A stretch of DNA of 64,000 nt from Streptomyces sp. NBC_00102 (GCF_026343115.1 NZ_JAPEMC010000001.1:3658001-3722000); one strand, 5' to 3'. Shown: positions 8,692 to 17,822, numbered from the stretch's first letter. Notes: generated from the sequence alone by a model not told the origin. Program-made: numbers and translations.

Positions 8692-9282
8692 GTGCCCAGA
8701 ATCAGTGCCGCCACGGTTGCCGAGCACCACGCCCAGCAGCGACTGGCCCTGGTGCGGGCGGCACGCGAGCTGCTGGAGAGCGGCGATGCCGATGCCGTGA
8801 CCTTCGCCGCGATCGCAAGGGCCACGGGCCTCGCCCGCAACAGCGTGTACAAGTACTTCCCCGGCCGCCCCGAACTGCTCGCCGCAGTCGTCCAGGACGC
8901 GATGCCCCGCTGGACGGACGCCATCCGGGCAGGCATGGCTGCGGCCAGTACGCCCGAGGAGAAGATCACCGCCTACGTGTCGTCGCAGCTGGACCTGGTG
9001 CGCGGCGGGGAGCATCGGATCGCCCAGGCACTGGCCGGCATGCGCGACGCGGCGGTGGTGCGGGAGAGTGCGGTGCAGGTCCACCGGGAGCTGCTCACCC
9101 CGCTGATCGGCGCACTGGCGGAGCTGGGCGAGGAGGACCCGCGGCGCACAGCGCTGCTCCTCCAGGGAATCGTCAACGCGGCCACGACGGCGATCGAGAA
9201 CGGCGACGACCCGGCCGCGGTGACGGACCGCGCGGTACGCATGGCCGTCACCGCGATCACCGGGACGCTCCCGGGACAGTGA
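8692..9282 (+). CDS. TetR/AcrR family transcriptional regulator
   Basis: 196 aa. The N-terminal helix-turn-helix is clear: RLALVRAARELLESGD, then VTFAAIARATGLARNSVYKYFPGR and PELLAAVV. The C-terminal ligand-binding domain is helical. GTG start at 8692. It is transcribed away from the ABC transporter pair, with a 108-bp shared regulatory region containing two inverted repeats, so it most likely represses itself and the exporter. Confidence 0.93.
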   Translation: MPRISAATVAEHHAQQRLALVRAARELLESGDADAVTFAAIARATGLARNSVYKYFPGRPELLAAVVQDAMPRWTDAIRAGMAAASTPEEKITAYVSSQLDLVRGGEHRIAQALAGMRDAAVVRESAVQVHRELLTPLIGALAELGEEDPRRTALLLQGIVNAATTAIENGDDPAAVTDRAVRMAVTAITGTLPGQ

Positions 9283-9299
9283 GAGCCCCGGCCCATGCC

Positions 9300-9540
9300 G
9301 TGCCCGGCACCAAGGCCGGGGCACCGGGGCCGGATCCAGGCCGAGCGGATGCCGTCGAAGCGGGTACGCACGGCCCGCACCGCACACTCGTCGAGTGGGA
9401 CTCGTAGTCCTTGTCGCCGAGCGGGGCCTCGGGCCGGCGGCGGGGGTGGCCTCGGCGGCCCGCGACGGGCGGGATGCCGTCGACCAAGACAACTGCCGGC
9501 GACCGCAGCCGCCACCACGTCGATCATCCGCATGGCCGGA
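9300..9540 (-). pseudogene. Decayed transposase remnant (IS5-like)
   Basis: A minus-strand reading contains DGIPPVAGRRGHPRRRPEA followed by LGDKDYES, which resembles the segment before the second catalytic Asp in IS5-type DDE transposases. No start, no complete domain and frame breaks on both sides. The rest of the 9283-9746 gap shows nothing else I can name. Confidence 0.4.
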
Positions 9541-9746
9541 CCGTGCCACCCGGCGGCGCGGTGTAGTCCTCCTCCACGAACGGCCCCGGTTCGGCTCCTT
9601 CATGTGGAGGGTGGATCAGGCCGCCTCGCGGCGGTCCTCGTACGACTCCTGCCCGCGGGCCTTCTGGGAGAGATCCCCATGCCGGCGCAACGAGTGTGGA
9701 GTCGGGCCGGTCGCGCGCGGGACGTCTACACATCAATGACGGACTA

Positions 9747-10496
9747 TCACCGTCCCAGCGTTGCTCCCCCGTTCACATGCACGATCTGCGCCGTCATGAA
9801 CGCCGCTTCAGGCGACGCCACATAGTGCACTGCGGCGGCGATGTCCGAGGGACGGCCCGCCTGGCCCGTCAGTGACTGCTTGGCCCGGGCGGCGACGAAC
9901 TCGGGCGTGGCCCGGTCGCCGAAGAACTCGGTGTCGGCGACAAAGCCTGGAGCGACCGCGTTCACGGTGATGCCCTGCGGGCCGAGCTTCTGCGCCAGGT
10001 CGACGGTGTAGGCGTTGACGGTGGCCTTGGAGCCGCCGTACGAACCGGGGCCGCGCAGCGCGGCGATGGACGACATCTGGATGATCCGGCCGCCGGGCCG
10101 GGTGAGGTGCGGCAGCAACCCTTCGGTGAGCAGCACGGCGGTGAGCACGTTGGCCTCGAAGTTGCGGCGGAAGCTGTCCGCGACGCCTTCGAGGGTGCCG
10201 TCGTGGGCCGGTGCGACGTTGCCGCCGGCGTTGGCGACGATGACGTCGACCTGCGCGCCGCCCGCGGTGCAGAACTCCACGGCTCTGCGGGCCTGGCCGG
10301 GATCGCTCAGATCGGCGGCGACCCAGGAGGCCGTTCCCGCGCCATGCGCGGCGTCGAGCTCTCCGGCGGCCTTCTCCAGGGGCTCCTCGCGCCGCCCGAT
10401 GAGGACGACGTGGTCGCCGTCCGCCGCGAAGACCTCGGCCACCGCCCGCCCGATCCCCGTACCGCCACCCGACACCACGACCCTGCGCTGCCCCAC
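9747..10496 (-). CDS. Short-chain dehydrogenase/reductase
   Basis: 249 aa, classical SDR length. Cofactor motif SGGGTGIGRA (TGxxxGxG type), structural VANAGG, catalytic Ser in QMSSIAA and YGGSK active-site Tyr/Lys, then PGFVADTEF. The Arg pair after the second strand (IGRREEP) suggests NADP(H). Substrate unknown. GTG start at 10496. A short inverted repeat (TATGA-N7-TCATA, 10519-10535) in the leader could be a regulator site. Confidence 0.92.
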   Translation of the reverse strand: MGQRRVVVSGGGTGIGRAVAEVFAADGDHVVLIGRREEPLEKAAGELDAAHGAGTASWVAADLSDPGQARRAVEFCTAGGAQVDVIVANAGGNVAPAHDGTLEGVADSFRRNFEANVLTAVLLTEGLLPHLTRPGGRIIQMSSIAALRGPGSYGGSKATVNAYTVDLAQKLGPQGITVNAVAPGFVADTEFFGDRATPEFVAARAKQSLTGQAGRPSDIAAAVHYVASPEAAFMTAQIVHVNGGATLGR

Positions 10497-10573
10497 GACC
10501 CCACCCCATGTGCTGGTTTATGAACGATGGTCATATCTCTGCCCGGCGACGGTACGACCGCCGGTCTTTGGCG

Positions 10574-11008
10574 TCAACGGGCAGGTGCCGCAGGCTCCTC
10601 ACCCGGATGATGGAGCCCCGATCCGCTCCCACATGCCCAACATCCGCCCCTTTGCCCCAGGTCACCGATCTGGAACGGCAGGCGCCGGCACCTGATCCGT
10701 ATGGGCAGCCCGCGCCCGTTCTCGTCATCCGCACCGGGCAGGCCGGCCTTCGGAAGTACGGGACTGGAGTCGCAGACCTCGATCCGCACCAAGCCGTCGT
10801 TCAGCTCCGCGGCCACCGAGATGGGGCCGTATCCGGCATGACGCACGGCGTTGGTCAGCAGCTCGCTGGTCACCAGCGCCACGTCCTCCAGCACCTCGTC
10901 GGCGCCATCCAGCCGCCAGTCACGAACCCCCGCGACGACCCGGTGTCTGGAGTCCGTGACGGCGTACGGCGTGCCGGCTACGGAAAAGCTGAAGCGAAGC
11001 GGTTCCAC
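10574..11008 (-). pseudogene. Damaged HATPase (RsbW-like) gene, paralogue of 26228-26668
   Basis: The first about 100 codons closely match the intact copy at 26228-26668 (MKPLRFSFSVAGTPYAV start, N-box ELLTNAVRHAG), but after DDENGRGLPI the sequence is unrelated, so the C-terminal part of the ATP-binding (GHKL) fold is lost even though the frame stays open to codon 145. GTG at 11008 with GGAGG upstream. It diverges from the intact XRE-TPR gene at 11178. Probably non-functional. Confidence 0.65.
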
Positions 11009-11096
11009 AGGAGTGCCTCCCGGTCGAGTGCGGCCTGACCAGAGAACCGTCCGGGGCGGTGAGCGGGATTGCCCGGCTGCCCGCTCCGCATGGCTT

Positions 11097-11129
11097 ATGC
11101 AGAAGCTGCATGACCGCCAAGTGTGCGGT
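11097..11129. promoter_or_regulatory. Inverted repeats in the HATPase/XRE divergent region, copy 1
   Basis: Two inverted repeats: ATGCAG-AAG-CTGCAT (11097-11111) and ACCGC-N7-GCGGT (11113-11129). The second sits at the same place as an inverted repeat in the homologous region of segment 3 (26774-26788). Probable binding sites for the XRE regulator. Confidence 0.5.
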
Positions 11130-11177
11130 GACTTACGCTCGGTTGAGAAGGCAGGATCGGGCGCGGCGAAAGGGGCC

Positions 11178-12455
11178 GTGGCACAGATGGCCGATGCGCA
11201 CGACGAGGCGAGACGGCTCGGCGAGGTGCTCCGCAGAGCGCGCGTGCTCTCCAAGCGGTCCCAGACGGACGTTGCTGCCGCGCTCGGCTATCACCAGTCG
11301 AAGGTGAGCCGACTTGAACAGGGGAAGGGCACCGAGGACCCCCAGGTATTGCGTTCCATCGCACGGGAGTTGGGTATCGGGTATCCCTTATCCTCCGTCG
11401 GCCTGGCCGACCTCCCCGATTCCAGCGACTCCCACGCCGAGACAGATGACATGCATCGCCGTACGTTCCTCGCCACCAGCTTGGCCACGCTCGCGTCGCC
11501 GCCTTCCTCGTCCCACGGCTACGGCGCGCTTGTGCACGCACTCCTCCCCGGGCCGTTCCCTCCGGCAGGGGGCGAGACGCAAGACCTCTCCCAACTCGGC
11601 AAACGCGTTTCGGGCGTTCGTCGTCTTCTCTACGCCTGCGACTACACGGATCTGGAGCGAACTCTCCCCGCTCTGATCACGGATCTCCGTCACGCGGCGA
11701 CTGGTTCGGACGAGGCGACAGCTCTGCTGGCCACTGCCTACCAGACCTCCGCCAGCCTGCTGCTCAAACTCGGCGACCAGGGCAACGCGTGGCTGGCGGT
11801 GGGCCGCGCGATGGCCGAGGCGGAACGCAGCGGTGACCCGGTCGTCCTGGCTTCCAGCGTTCGCGTCCACGCACACCTGCTCGCCCGCGAGAAGCACACG
11901 TCCCAAGCCATCACCCTGGTCCGGCACACTGCCGACCAGCTCACCGGCGCCTACGACCAGCGGCCCCCGCGCTACCTGGCCGCGCTCGGCCTGCTTCTGC
12001 TGCGTGGCGTTACCGCCGCGAGCAGCGCGGGCGACCGCTCGGCAACCCGCGACTTCCTCACGGAGGCCAAGGAGGTCTCTCGTTTCGTCACGCTCGACCA
12101 CTCCGACGCCTGGGCCAACTTCAGCCCGACGAACGTCAGCCTCCACGGCGTGAGCGCCGCGGTGGCCTTCGGTGACGCCGGGCTTGCCCTGGAGGCCGCG
12201 CGCCCGCTCATGCGACGGCACATTCCCGCCCCCGAGCGACGGGCTGCTCTCTGGGTCGAGACGGCCCGCGCGTACAGCCAGCAGGGCCGGCTCGACCAGG
12301 GCTACCAGGCGCTCCGCATCGCCGAGAGCTGCGCGGCCCAGGACGTCCGCCGCCCGGCCATCCGGGAGCTGGTCGCGGACATGGCCGCCCGCGACCGTCG
12401 CCGTACGCTGCCCGAACTGCACCTGTTCAGCCGTCGACTGGGAGTACCCGCGTGA
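11178..12455 (+). CDS. XRE family regulator with TPR-like C-terminal domain
   Basis: 425 aa. N-terminal HTH_3 domain (RLGEVLRRARVLSKRSQTDV, GYHQSKVSRLEQGKG) at about residues 10-65, a linker with MHRRTFLATSLATLA, then about 280 residues of helical repeats (for example ALLATAYQTSASLLLKLGD, AWLAVGRAMAEAERSGD) typical of actinobacterial XRE-TPR sensors. GTG at 11178 is conserved in the truncated copy at 26839; ATG at 11187 is an alternative. The stop overlaps the flavoprotein start (GTGA). Confidence 0.87.
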   Translation: MAQMADAHDEARRLGEVLRRARVLSKRSQTDVAAALGYHQSKVSRLEQGKGTEDPQVLRSIARELGIGYPLSSVGLADLPDSSDSHAETDDMHRRTFLATSLATLASPPSSSHGYGALVHALLPGPFPPAGGETQDLSQLGKRVSGVRRLLYACDYTDLERTLPALITDLRHAATGSDEATALLATAYQTSASLLLKLGDQGNAWLAVGRAMAEAERSGDPVVLASSVRVHAHLLAREKHTSQAITLVRHTADQLTGAYDQRPPRYLAALGLLLLRGVTAASSAGDRSATRDFLTEAKEVSRFVTLDHSDAWANFSPTNVSLHGVSAAVAFGDAGLALEAARPLMRRHIPAPERRAALWVETARAYSQQGRLDQGYQALRIAESCAAQDVRRPAIRELVADMAARDRRRTLPELHLFSRRLGVPA

Positions 12456-13036
12456 GTGAGCAGCCCGACCAGCAGGCCAAGAAGCCCTTTCTCTGCATTG
12501 TCGTGTGCGGGTCGGGCATCGCTGATGGTGTCGGCCGGCTGATCGGTGCGGCCCGGGAAGCCGGTTGGGGCGTGGGCGTCGTCGCCACCCCGCAGGGCCT
12601 GACCTTCATCGACGCGGAAGCGGTCGAGGCGCAGACCGGGTACCCGATTCGCTCGGCATGGCGTTCCCCCAGTGCTCCCCAGCCGCTGCCGGCCCCGGAC
12701 GCGATCGCCGTCGTCCCGGCGACGTTCAACACGATCAACAAGTGGGCGGCCGGCATCTCCGACACCCTGGCGCTCGGCATCCTCTGCGAGTCGTACGGCC
12801 TCGGTACACCGACCGCGGCCCTGCCGTACGTGAACTCGGCCCAGGCTGCCCATCCCGCGTACGCCGAGAGCCTGCGGAAGCTGCGTGCGATGGGCATCCT
12901 GATCGGTTCCTACGAACCCCACCGGCCCAAGGCGGGTGGCGGGGCAGACCGTTTTCGCTGGGAGGCATTGCGTGCCCATTCAGCACGGGACGTTGCTGTT
13001 CCGCGGCGAGCGTGGCGCTTCCATGAGTCCGCGTGA
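12452..13036 (+). CDS. Flavoprotein (HFCD family)
   Basis: 194 aa. The N-terminal Rossmann-like strand LCIVVCGSGIA and the motif VVPATFNTINKWAAGISDT (PxTxNT-like substrate clamp with conserved Asn) identify the homo-oligomeric flavin-containing Cys decarboxylase superfamily (Dfp/EpiD/MrsD-like). Function of these stand-alone actinobacterial members is unknown. Translationally coupled to the XRE-TPR regulator through a GTGA overlap, so the two probably act in one signalling pathway. The last 127 bp overlap the antisense gene at 12910. Confidence 0.85.
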   Translation: MSEQPDQQAKKPFLCIVVCGSGIADGVGRLIGAAREAGWGVGVVATPQGLTFIDAEAVEAQTGYPIRSAWRSPSAPQPLPAPDAIAVVPATFNTINKWAAGISDTLALGILCESYGLGTPTAALPYVNSAQAAHPAYAESLRKLRAMGILIGSYEPHRPKAGGGADRFRWEALRAHSARDVAVPRRAWRFHESA

Positions 13037-13437
13037 GCCGCGCACAAACCGCGCACGGTGGCTGCCCGCGGGCAGGCGTGCTCGCCGCCAGTGACGGAGC
13101 AGGCATAGGCCCGCATCGGTGCTCTCCTGGCCGCAGCCGCCACATGCGTGGTGACGAACTCGTCCTGGCCCAGCCCGCTCTGCCTGTGGGCTCCGCGGCA
13201 CGTCATACAGAGCCCGTTTCGGGTGGTGATCCCGATGCCACAGGTCACCACGGAGCATGGCCACGCGCACGTCGCGTCGTTGAGCAAGTCGCCGCGAAAC
13301 AGCCAGTTCTCGCTGTCCCACTCCTGCAGGCGCCAGGGCTCGAGGTGTTCCCGCTTCAGCCACGCCATCCAGGCGTCTTCGTCGACACGGGTGATTGAAG
13401 TGAGCGCCGTCTGCCGGATCGGTACTGCCGTGGTCAT
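12910..13437 (-). CDS. Integrase-coupled protein with repeated Cys/His motifs
   Basis: 175 aa. The start overlaps the integrase stop by ATGA, so it is translated with the integrase. Two zinc-ligand-like repeats are visible: CGIGITTRNGLCMTCRGAH (about residues 66-84) and CPRAATVRGLCAAH (about 120-133). The last part runs antisense to the flavoprotein gene, suggesting that the original gene was longer and has been truncated by a junction. It may assist recombination or bind DNA; I cannot assign a family. Confidence 0.6.
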   Translation of the reverse strand: MTTAVPIRQTALTSITRVDEDAWMAWLKREHLEPWRLQEWDSENWLFRGDLLNDATCAWPCSVVTCGIGITTRNGLCMTCRGAHRQSGLGQDEFVTTHVAAAARRAPMRAYACSVTGGEHACPRAATVRGLCAAHADSWKRHARRGTATSRAEWARNASQRKRSAPPPALGRWGS

Positions 13438-14618
13438 GCAGCACCGCCTCGGCCGGCTCCGACGTTCTCCACAGCGGCGCGTTTATCGGCCTCACTGGCG
13501 TGGATGTACGGCACCATCGAGGACTGTGACTGGTGGCCCAGGAGCTTCTGGACCACGTCTCGGGGCTGTCCTCCCCTGATCCAGGCTGTCGCTGCCCCGT
13601 GCCGAACCATGTGAGGCCGGGCAGTCAACCCAGCCCTCCTGGCCAGCCGGTCAAAGAGGTCCTTGGCCGTGGAGTAGCTCATGCCCCGGCCCAGGACGCC
13701 GCGAAAGAGGTTGACGAACACCATGTCACCGTCAACCGCCTCGGGGGCCTGCTCGCGCTCGTAGACATACTCCGCGTACAGGGCGGCCAGCTCCCAGGTC
13801 ACCGGCACCGATCGGGGGTGCCGCGACTTCGCCCAGGCTCCGTTCTCGTTGACCCGCCGTCGGACGTGGATGTGAGGACCCTCCACCTGGCACCCCAGGG
13901 TGCGGGAGTCCGACAGGAAATGCATGTCCTCCCGGCGGAGGCCCAGGGCCTCCCCGATGCGCAGGGCTGTGCACCACAGCAGCGCCACCAAGAACCGGTC
14001 CCGGGCATGCACCGTGACGGCGAGCAGTCGCTCGACGTCCTCGAAAGTCAGCCAGTCGATGCCATCGTCGGCCACGACGAACTTCAGCTCGCGGGCCCGC
14101 ACGGTCCGAAACTGTCCGTCCTCGCCGGCGTTGTAGCCAGGCGGAAGATGGGCGAGGTACTTCTGCTGAGTCAGCTGGTTGGCCACGTCCTGGGGGACCC
14201 AGCCGTAGCGGGCGCCGAACCGCAGCAGTTCGCACACAGTGGTCACCACCGCGTTCGCCGTCTTCTCGGAGCGGAAGCGCACTTTACCGCCGCCGTCGCG
14301 CCGTCTCGATGGGAGCGGCTCCTGCACCAGCCACCGCATGAAGCGGGCAAGCTGTCCGAGCGAGGGGCGGGACCAGTCGATGCCCGAAGCTGCGCTCGCT
14401 GTCAAGTAGAGGGCCGACCGGCTGGCGTAGAGACGCTCCGTGTTCCACGACAAGCTGCGGGCCCGGAGCGAGTCGATGTACGACGAAGCCTCCCGGTGCA
14501 GCTCATAGGTGCTGTGATCGACCACGACCCAAGAGACAGAGCCATCAGACGGCGAGATCGCCCTCTCTGCGCGATACACGGTTGTCGACGTGCCAGATGT
14601 GACTGATATGCCTTGCAA
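13434..14618 (-). CDS. Tyrosine recombinase (integrase)
   Basis: 394 aa by the earliest in-frame start (TTG at 14618); GTG at 14525 is a possible alternative. SAM-like core-binding N-terminal domain (about 40-150) and a catalytic domain with the full set: Arg in CTALRIGEALGL, His-x-x-Arg in HMVRHGAAT, His in LLGHQS and the Tyr nucleophile in MVPYIHAS. It lies 350 bp from att repeat 2, the usual int/attP arrangement, and is probably the enzyme that inserted at least segment 1 into tRNA-Gly. No excisionase gene is visible beside it. Confidence 0.92.
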   Translation of the reverse strand: MQGISVTSGTSTTVYRAERAISPSDGSVSWVVVDHSTYELHREASSYIDSLRARSLSWNTERLYASRSALYLTASAASGIDWSRPSLGQLARFMRWLVQEPLPSRRRDGGGKVRFRSEKTANAVVTTVCELLRFGARYGWVPQDVANQLTQQKYLAHLPPGYNAGEDGQFRTVRARELKFVVADDGIDWLTFEDVERLLAVTVHARDRFLVALLWCTALRIGEALGLRREDMHFLSDSRTLGCQVEGPHIHVRRRVNENGAWAKSRHPRSVPVTWELAALYAEYVYEREQAPEAVDGDMVFVNLFRGVLGRGMSYSTAKDLFDRLARRAGLTARPHMVRHGAATAWIRGGQPRDVVQKLLGHQSQSSMVPYIHASEADKRAAVENVGAGRGGAA

Positions 14619-14696
14619 ACCCTCGGATACCTTCCAGGAACATGACGATCCCCTCCAGAACCAGAGGTGCCAGAGGGGAAGAAGCTCCTGTAGTTA

Positions 14697-14840
14697 ACCG
14701 GTCGCGCGTGGGCCTACGAGCGGTAACGGGTGGGCTGATCAACGCCGTCGCTGTGTGGAGGCTGTTGCTGCGAGGTGGCCGGAGTGGCTGCTGCCGGGCG
14801 GTCTGCGGCAACTGTCTGGTCCAACGGATTGGCGCAACGG
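14697..14840. repeat. Relic of the def 3' end / relaxase 3' end junction
   Basis: 14697-14752 matches 28860-28915 (last codons of the peptide deformylase gene plus flank) with a single difference over the first 55 bases. Weaker similarity continues towards 14840 and covers the end of the relaxase-like reading frame (RPAAATPATSQQQP here, RPAAATPAAAQQQP at 28.9 kb). So segment 1 once carried the same genes as segment 3. The rest of 14619-14934 has no recognisable gene. Confidence 0.8.
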
Positions 14841-14934
14841 TTGCGAGGCGAGCCCTGGTCGCCGCCGTGGGGGAATCGTGCGACTCGGGGCGTGCGAAGG
14901 GCACGCCACCCATCAACTGGTCTAGATAACAAGA

Positions 14935-14961
14935 AAGGCCCCGGTCATTGACCTGGGCCTT
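14935..14961 (-). terminator. tRNA-type terminator hairpin beside att repeat 2
   Basis: AAGGCCCCGGT-cattg-ACCTGGGCCTT. It occupies the position of the tRNA-Gly terminator at 32245-32271 relative to the 44-bp repeat and shares flanking sequence with it (GGGCACGCCACC). Confidence 0.7.
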
Positions 14962-14966
14962 CTTCG

Positions 14967-15010
14967 TGGAGCGGGTGACGAGAATCGAACTCGCGCTCTG
15001 AGCTTGGGAA
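14967..15010 (-). other. att-like repeat 2 (tRNA-Gly 3' end)
   Basis: 44 of 44 bases identical to 32276-32319. It starts at the CCA end of the tRNA and stops in the anticodon loop. It separates segments 1 and 2. Right of it, 15099-15140 contains TTGACCGCTGTTCACCGCC and repeated TGGCACG, which may be integrase arm sites. No gene up to 15201. Confidence 0.85.
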
Positions 15011-15201
15011 TCACTCGGCGCTTGAGCGCTACTTTAGAGTCTGACCTGCAGGAACGCCCTCTGAGCGTCTCGTTCCGACGGCTCTCTGCCTCCCTTTGTT
15101 GACCGCTGTTCACCGCCGCTACTGGCACGTTGTGGCACGGCCTGCGGTGTGGCGGCGAGGGGCATGGCGGCCGGAGGGGATCGGGACCCGAGGATCGGTG
15201 C

Positions 15202-16218
15202 TCAGTCATCGGAGCCGTGGGCGGGATGGGGTTCGCACAGGGCTGAGCCGAGCGCGCTGTGCCGGTAGCGGACGTGGCGCCCGTGGCGGGTTCGCTCCAG
15301 GAGGTGGGCTGCTCGGAGGACGGACAGGTGTTGGCTGATGGCGGCGGGGGTGACGCCGAGACGATGGGCGAGCTCCGTGGTGGAGGCAGGCTCGGCCAGG
15401 AGGGTCAGCAGGCGCGCACGGGGAGAGCCCAGGAGCCGTTCCAGGGCCTGGGGGGCGGGCGGCTCGGGGTGTTCGGTGAGGGTGGCCAGGCCGCGTGTGC
15501 CGTAGGCGATGTGCGGCAGCGCCTGGGAGTTGAGCATGGTGGAGACGCCGTCCGCGAAGCAACTGGGGGTCAGCAGCAGGCGGCGTCCGTCGATCGGGAT
15601 CTCGGTCGGTGGAGAGGGCCACGGACCACTGCGTTCGATGGTGAGCATGTCCTCCGCCCAGGACAGTCGTGAGCTGATTCCGGCGAACAGGGCGTCCGCG
15701 CCGCCTTCGGCCAGGACGCGCGAGCGGTACGCGATGTCGGCCTCCAGCACGGCCTTGGCCCTGGGCCACCAGACGGGCCGCAGACACTCCACCCAGTACT
15801 CCTCCAGGGCGTCGGCGATGTCGGTGAGCAGGCGGGCCGGGTCCCCCCAGGCGTCGGCCAGTCTGGCCGGGACCGGCTCGCCCAGCGGCAGGAACGTCTG
15901 CTCCAGGCCCGCCCGCACCACGGCCGGGTCGGTGGCGCGCAGCGCGTCGAACTCACGGCGGACGTCGGGTGCCGAGGTGTGCGGCCGGGGGGTGAGGAAA
16001 TCGGGGACCCAGTACCGGCGGCGGGCCACCAGCGAGGTCAGCAGGACGTGGTCGAGGCGTTCGAAGGCCGGGCGGAGGCCGTTGAAGGTCTCGCGCAGCG
16101 CCGGGAAGCGCCGCGCGTGGCCATTCCACATGCGCAGGCTGAGAACGGTCTCCTGCAACGGCGAGTACGCGAACGAGGTCGCCGCGAGGTCGGCCACGCC
16201 GAGACGGAAACGAATCAT
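15202..16218 (-). CDS. ArsR-type winged-helix regulator with N-terminal DUF5937-like domain
   Basis: 338 aa. The C-terminal about 80 residues are an ArsR/HTH_20 domain (RLLTLLAEPASTTELAHRLG, VTPAAISQHLSVLRAAHLLE, RHGRHVRYRHS). The long N-terminal domain begins MIRFRLGVADLAATSFAYSP and is typical of actinobacterial DUF5937-ArsR fusions. It diverges from an MFS exporter gene with only 56 bp between starts, which contains an AT-rich stretch (ATTAAGTATCAGGGTAA) suited to a shared promoter/operator. It probably represses the exporter. Confidence 0.85.
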   Translation of the reverse strand: MIRFRLGVADLAATSFAYSPLQETVLSLRMWNGHARRFPALRETFNGLRPAFERLDHVLLTSLVARRRYWVPDFLTPRPHTSAPDVRREFDALRATDPAVVRAGLEQTFLPLGEPVPARLADAWGDPARLLTDIADALEEYWVECLRPVWWPRAKAVLEADIAYRSRVLAEGGADALFAGISSRLSWAEDMLTIERSGPWPSPPTEIPIDGRRLLLTPSCFADGVSTMLNSQALPHIAYGTRGLATLTEHPEPPAPQALERLLGSPRARLLTLLAEPASTTELAHRLGVTPAAISQHLSVLRAAHLLERTRHGRHVRYRHSALGSALCEPHPAHGSDD

Positions 16219-16274
16219 TAAGTATCAGGGTAAATCCATTCCGCGTGCACCAGGCCGAAGGTGTGCTGGCGGCC

Positions 16275-17582
16275 ATGACCACCAAGACCACCTCGGCGCC
16301 GATCCCGGCCACTCCCGCCCCGACTCCCCGGCTGAGCGGCGACCCGACCGTGCGCGGGCTCGCCGCGTTGCTGTCGGTCAACGCCGTCGGCAACGGGCTT
16401 TTCCTGACCATCAGCACCCTGTGGTTCACCCGGGGACTGGGGTATTCCGTCGAGCGGGTCGGGCTGGCGCTGACGGTGGCGGGACTGTGCGGGATCGTCG
16501 CCGCCCTCCCCGCCGGCCGCGCGTGCGATCGCTGGAACGCGAAAAGCGTCCTGACCTGCCTGCATCTCCTGCAGGCAGCCGCGATCGCGCTGTACGCCGT
16601 CGCCGATTCCTTCCCAGTCTTCCTTGCCCTGGCCTGCCTGGCCACGGCCGGCAGCCGCGCCAACGCCGCTGCGCGCGGCGCCCTGTACGCGCACGTCCTC
16701 CCTCCTGACCTGCGCACCCGTGCCCTGGCGCTGCTGCGGGCGGTCAACAACGTGGGCATCGGAGCGGGCGCCGCCCTCGGATCGGTCGTCATCGTCTTCG
16801 ACACCGATGCGGCGTACCGGGGGGCGGTCTGCCTGAGTGCCGCCGCGTTCCTCCTCGCGCTGATTCCGCTGCGCGCGATTCCCGCGCCGACCCGTCCGGC
16901 ACCCGCGCAGCCGCCCCGGACAGCCCGGGCAGCAACAACCCGGCGAGGCGCCCCCGTACTTGAGTCCGGTCGCCACGTGTCTCACCCGCTTCGCGACGTG
17001 CCCTATCTCGCCGTCACCGCGCTCAACGCGATCGTGAACACCCTCTACGTCGTTCTCGAAGTGGGGCTGCCGCTGTGGCTCCTCACCCGTACCAGTGCGC
17101 CGCAGGCCATGGTGGGCTGGCTCCTCGTCATCAACACCGCCCTTGTCGTCGCCCTTCAGGTCCGGGCTGCCCGCGGTGTCACCTGCCCGGTCCGGGCCGC
17201 GCGCGCATTCCGGCGTGGCGGCCTCCTGGTCGCGGCTGCCTGTCTCGCCGTCGCGTGCTCCGCCGACCGCTCACCGTTCACGGCCACGGTGGTTCTCGTG
17301 GCCGCCGTCGTCCTGCTCACCCTCGGCGAGGTCGTCTCGCAGGCGGGCAGCTGGACCCTCTCCTACGACCTGGCACCCGATCACGCGCAGGGCACGTACC
17401 AGGGCATCTACCAGACCGGGATCTCTGTGAGCCAGGCACTGGGCCCCGGCCTGCTGACCGCGTTCGTCCTCCCGCACGGCATCGTGGGCTGGGCGGCTCT
17501 GGCCACCCTCTTCGCCGGCGCGGCACTCGCCCTCCCCGCAACCGCTCGCTGGGCGGTACGAGAACTCCGGGAGGCCCGGTGA
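16275..17582 (+). CDS. MFS transporter (12 TM)
   Basis: 435 aa. About 12 hydrophobic segments; the loop between helices 2 and 3 carries AGRACDRWNAKSV, matching the MFS G-x-x-x-D-R signature. A basic/proline-rich central loop (about residues 200-235) separates the two six-helix halves. ATG at 16275 is preferred over GTG codons at 16245 and 16263. Divergent from the ArsR regulator; together they form the whole cargo of segment 2. Substrate unknown, probably drug or metabolite efflux. Confidence 0.88.
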   Translation: MTTKTTSAPIPATPAPTPRLSGDPTVRGLAALLSVNAVGNGLFLTISTLWFTRGLGYSVERVGLALTVAGLCGIVAALPAGRACDRWNAKSVLTCLHLLQAAAIALYAVADSFPVFLALACLATAGSRANAAARGALYAHVLPPDLRTRALALLRAVNNVGIGAGAALGSVVIVFDTDAAYRGAVCLSAAAFLLALIPLRAIPAPTRPAPAQPPRTARAATTRRGAPVLESGRHVSHPLRDVPYLAVTALNAIVNTLYVVLEVGLPLWLLTRTSAPQAMVGWLLVINTALVVALQVRAARGVTCPVRAARAFRRGGLLVAAACLAVACSADRSPFTATVVLVAAVVLLTLGEVVSQAGSWTLSYDLAPDHAQGTYQGIYQTGISVSQALGPGLLTAFVLPHGIVGWAALATLFAGAALALPATARWAVRELREAR

Positions 17583-17642
17583 GCCGGTCCCCGCGGGCGG
17601 GGCACGCGCGGCATGGCCGCCGGGCAGCCCCGGCACCGGCGC

Positions 17643-17770
17643 TCAGGTCGTCAGGCGGCCGATGGCGGCGCCGGCGTACTTCAGGCCGAGGAGGGTGGTC
17701 GTGATCGCGGGGTTGCGGCGGGCCATCCATGTCTCCCAGCCACCGAGGATCGCCGTGAACCTCTCGCGCC
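17643..17770 (-). pseudogene. C-terminal fragment of a small membrane protein gene
   Basis: About 41 codons (WMARRNPAITTTLLGLKYAG, then a stop at 17643) resemble the C-terminal helix of GAP/LysE-type membrane proteins. It is cut at the hairpin next to att repeat 3, as expected if an integration event severed the gene. Confidence 0.35.
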
Positions 17771-17789
17771 CGCCGAGGGGTCCAGACAG

Positions 17790-17818
17790 AAAGCCCCTGG
17801 CCGCTGGCCTGGGGCTTT
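17790..17818 (-). terminator. tRNA-type terminator hairpin beside att repeat 3
   Basis: AAGCCCCTGGCC-gct-GGCCTGGGGCTT, 5 bp from the 44-bp repeat. Same position as the hairpins at 14935 and 32245 but different sequence. Confidence 0.7.
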
Positions 17819-17822
17819 TGCA

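Noticed and set aside
14545..14916. Small minus-strand frame upstream of the integrase as an excisionase gene
   Set aside because: No winged-helix pattern; the composition is that of non-coding DNA and part of it is the def/relaxase relic.
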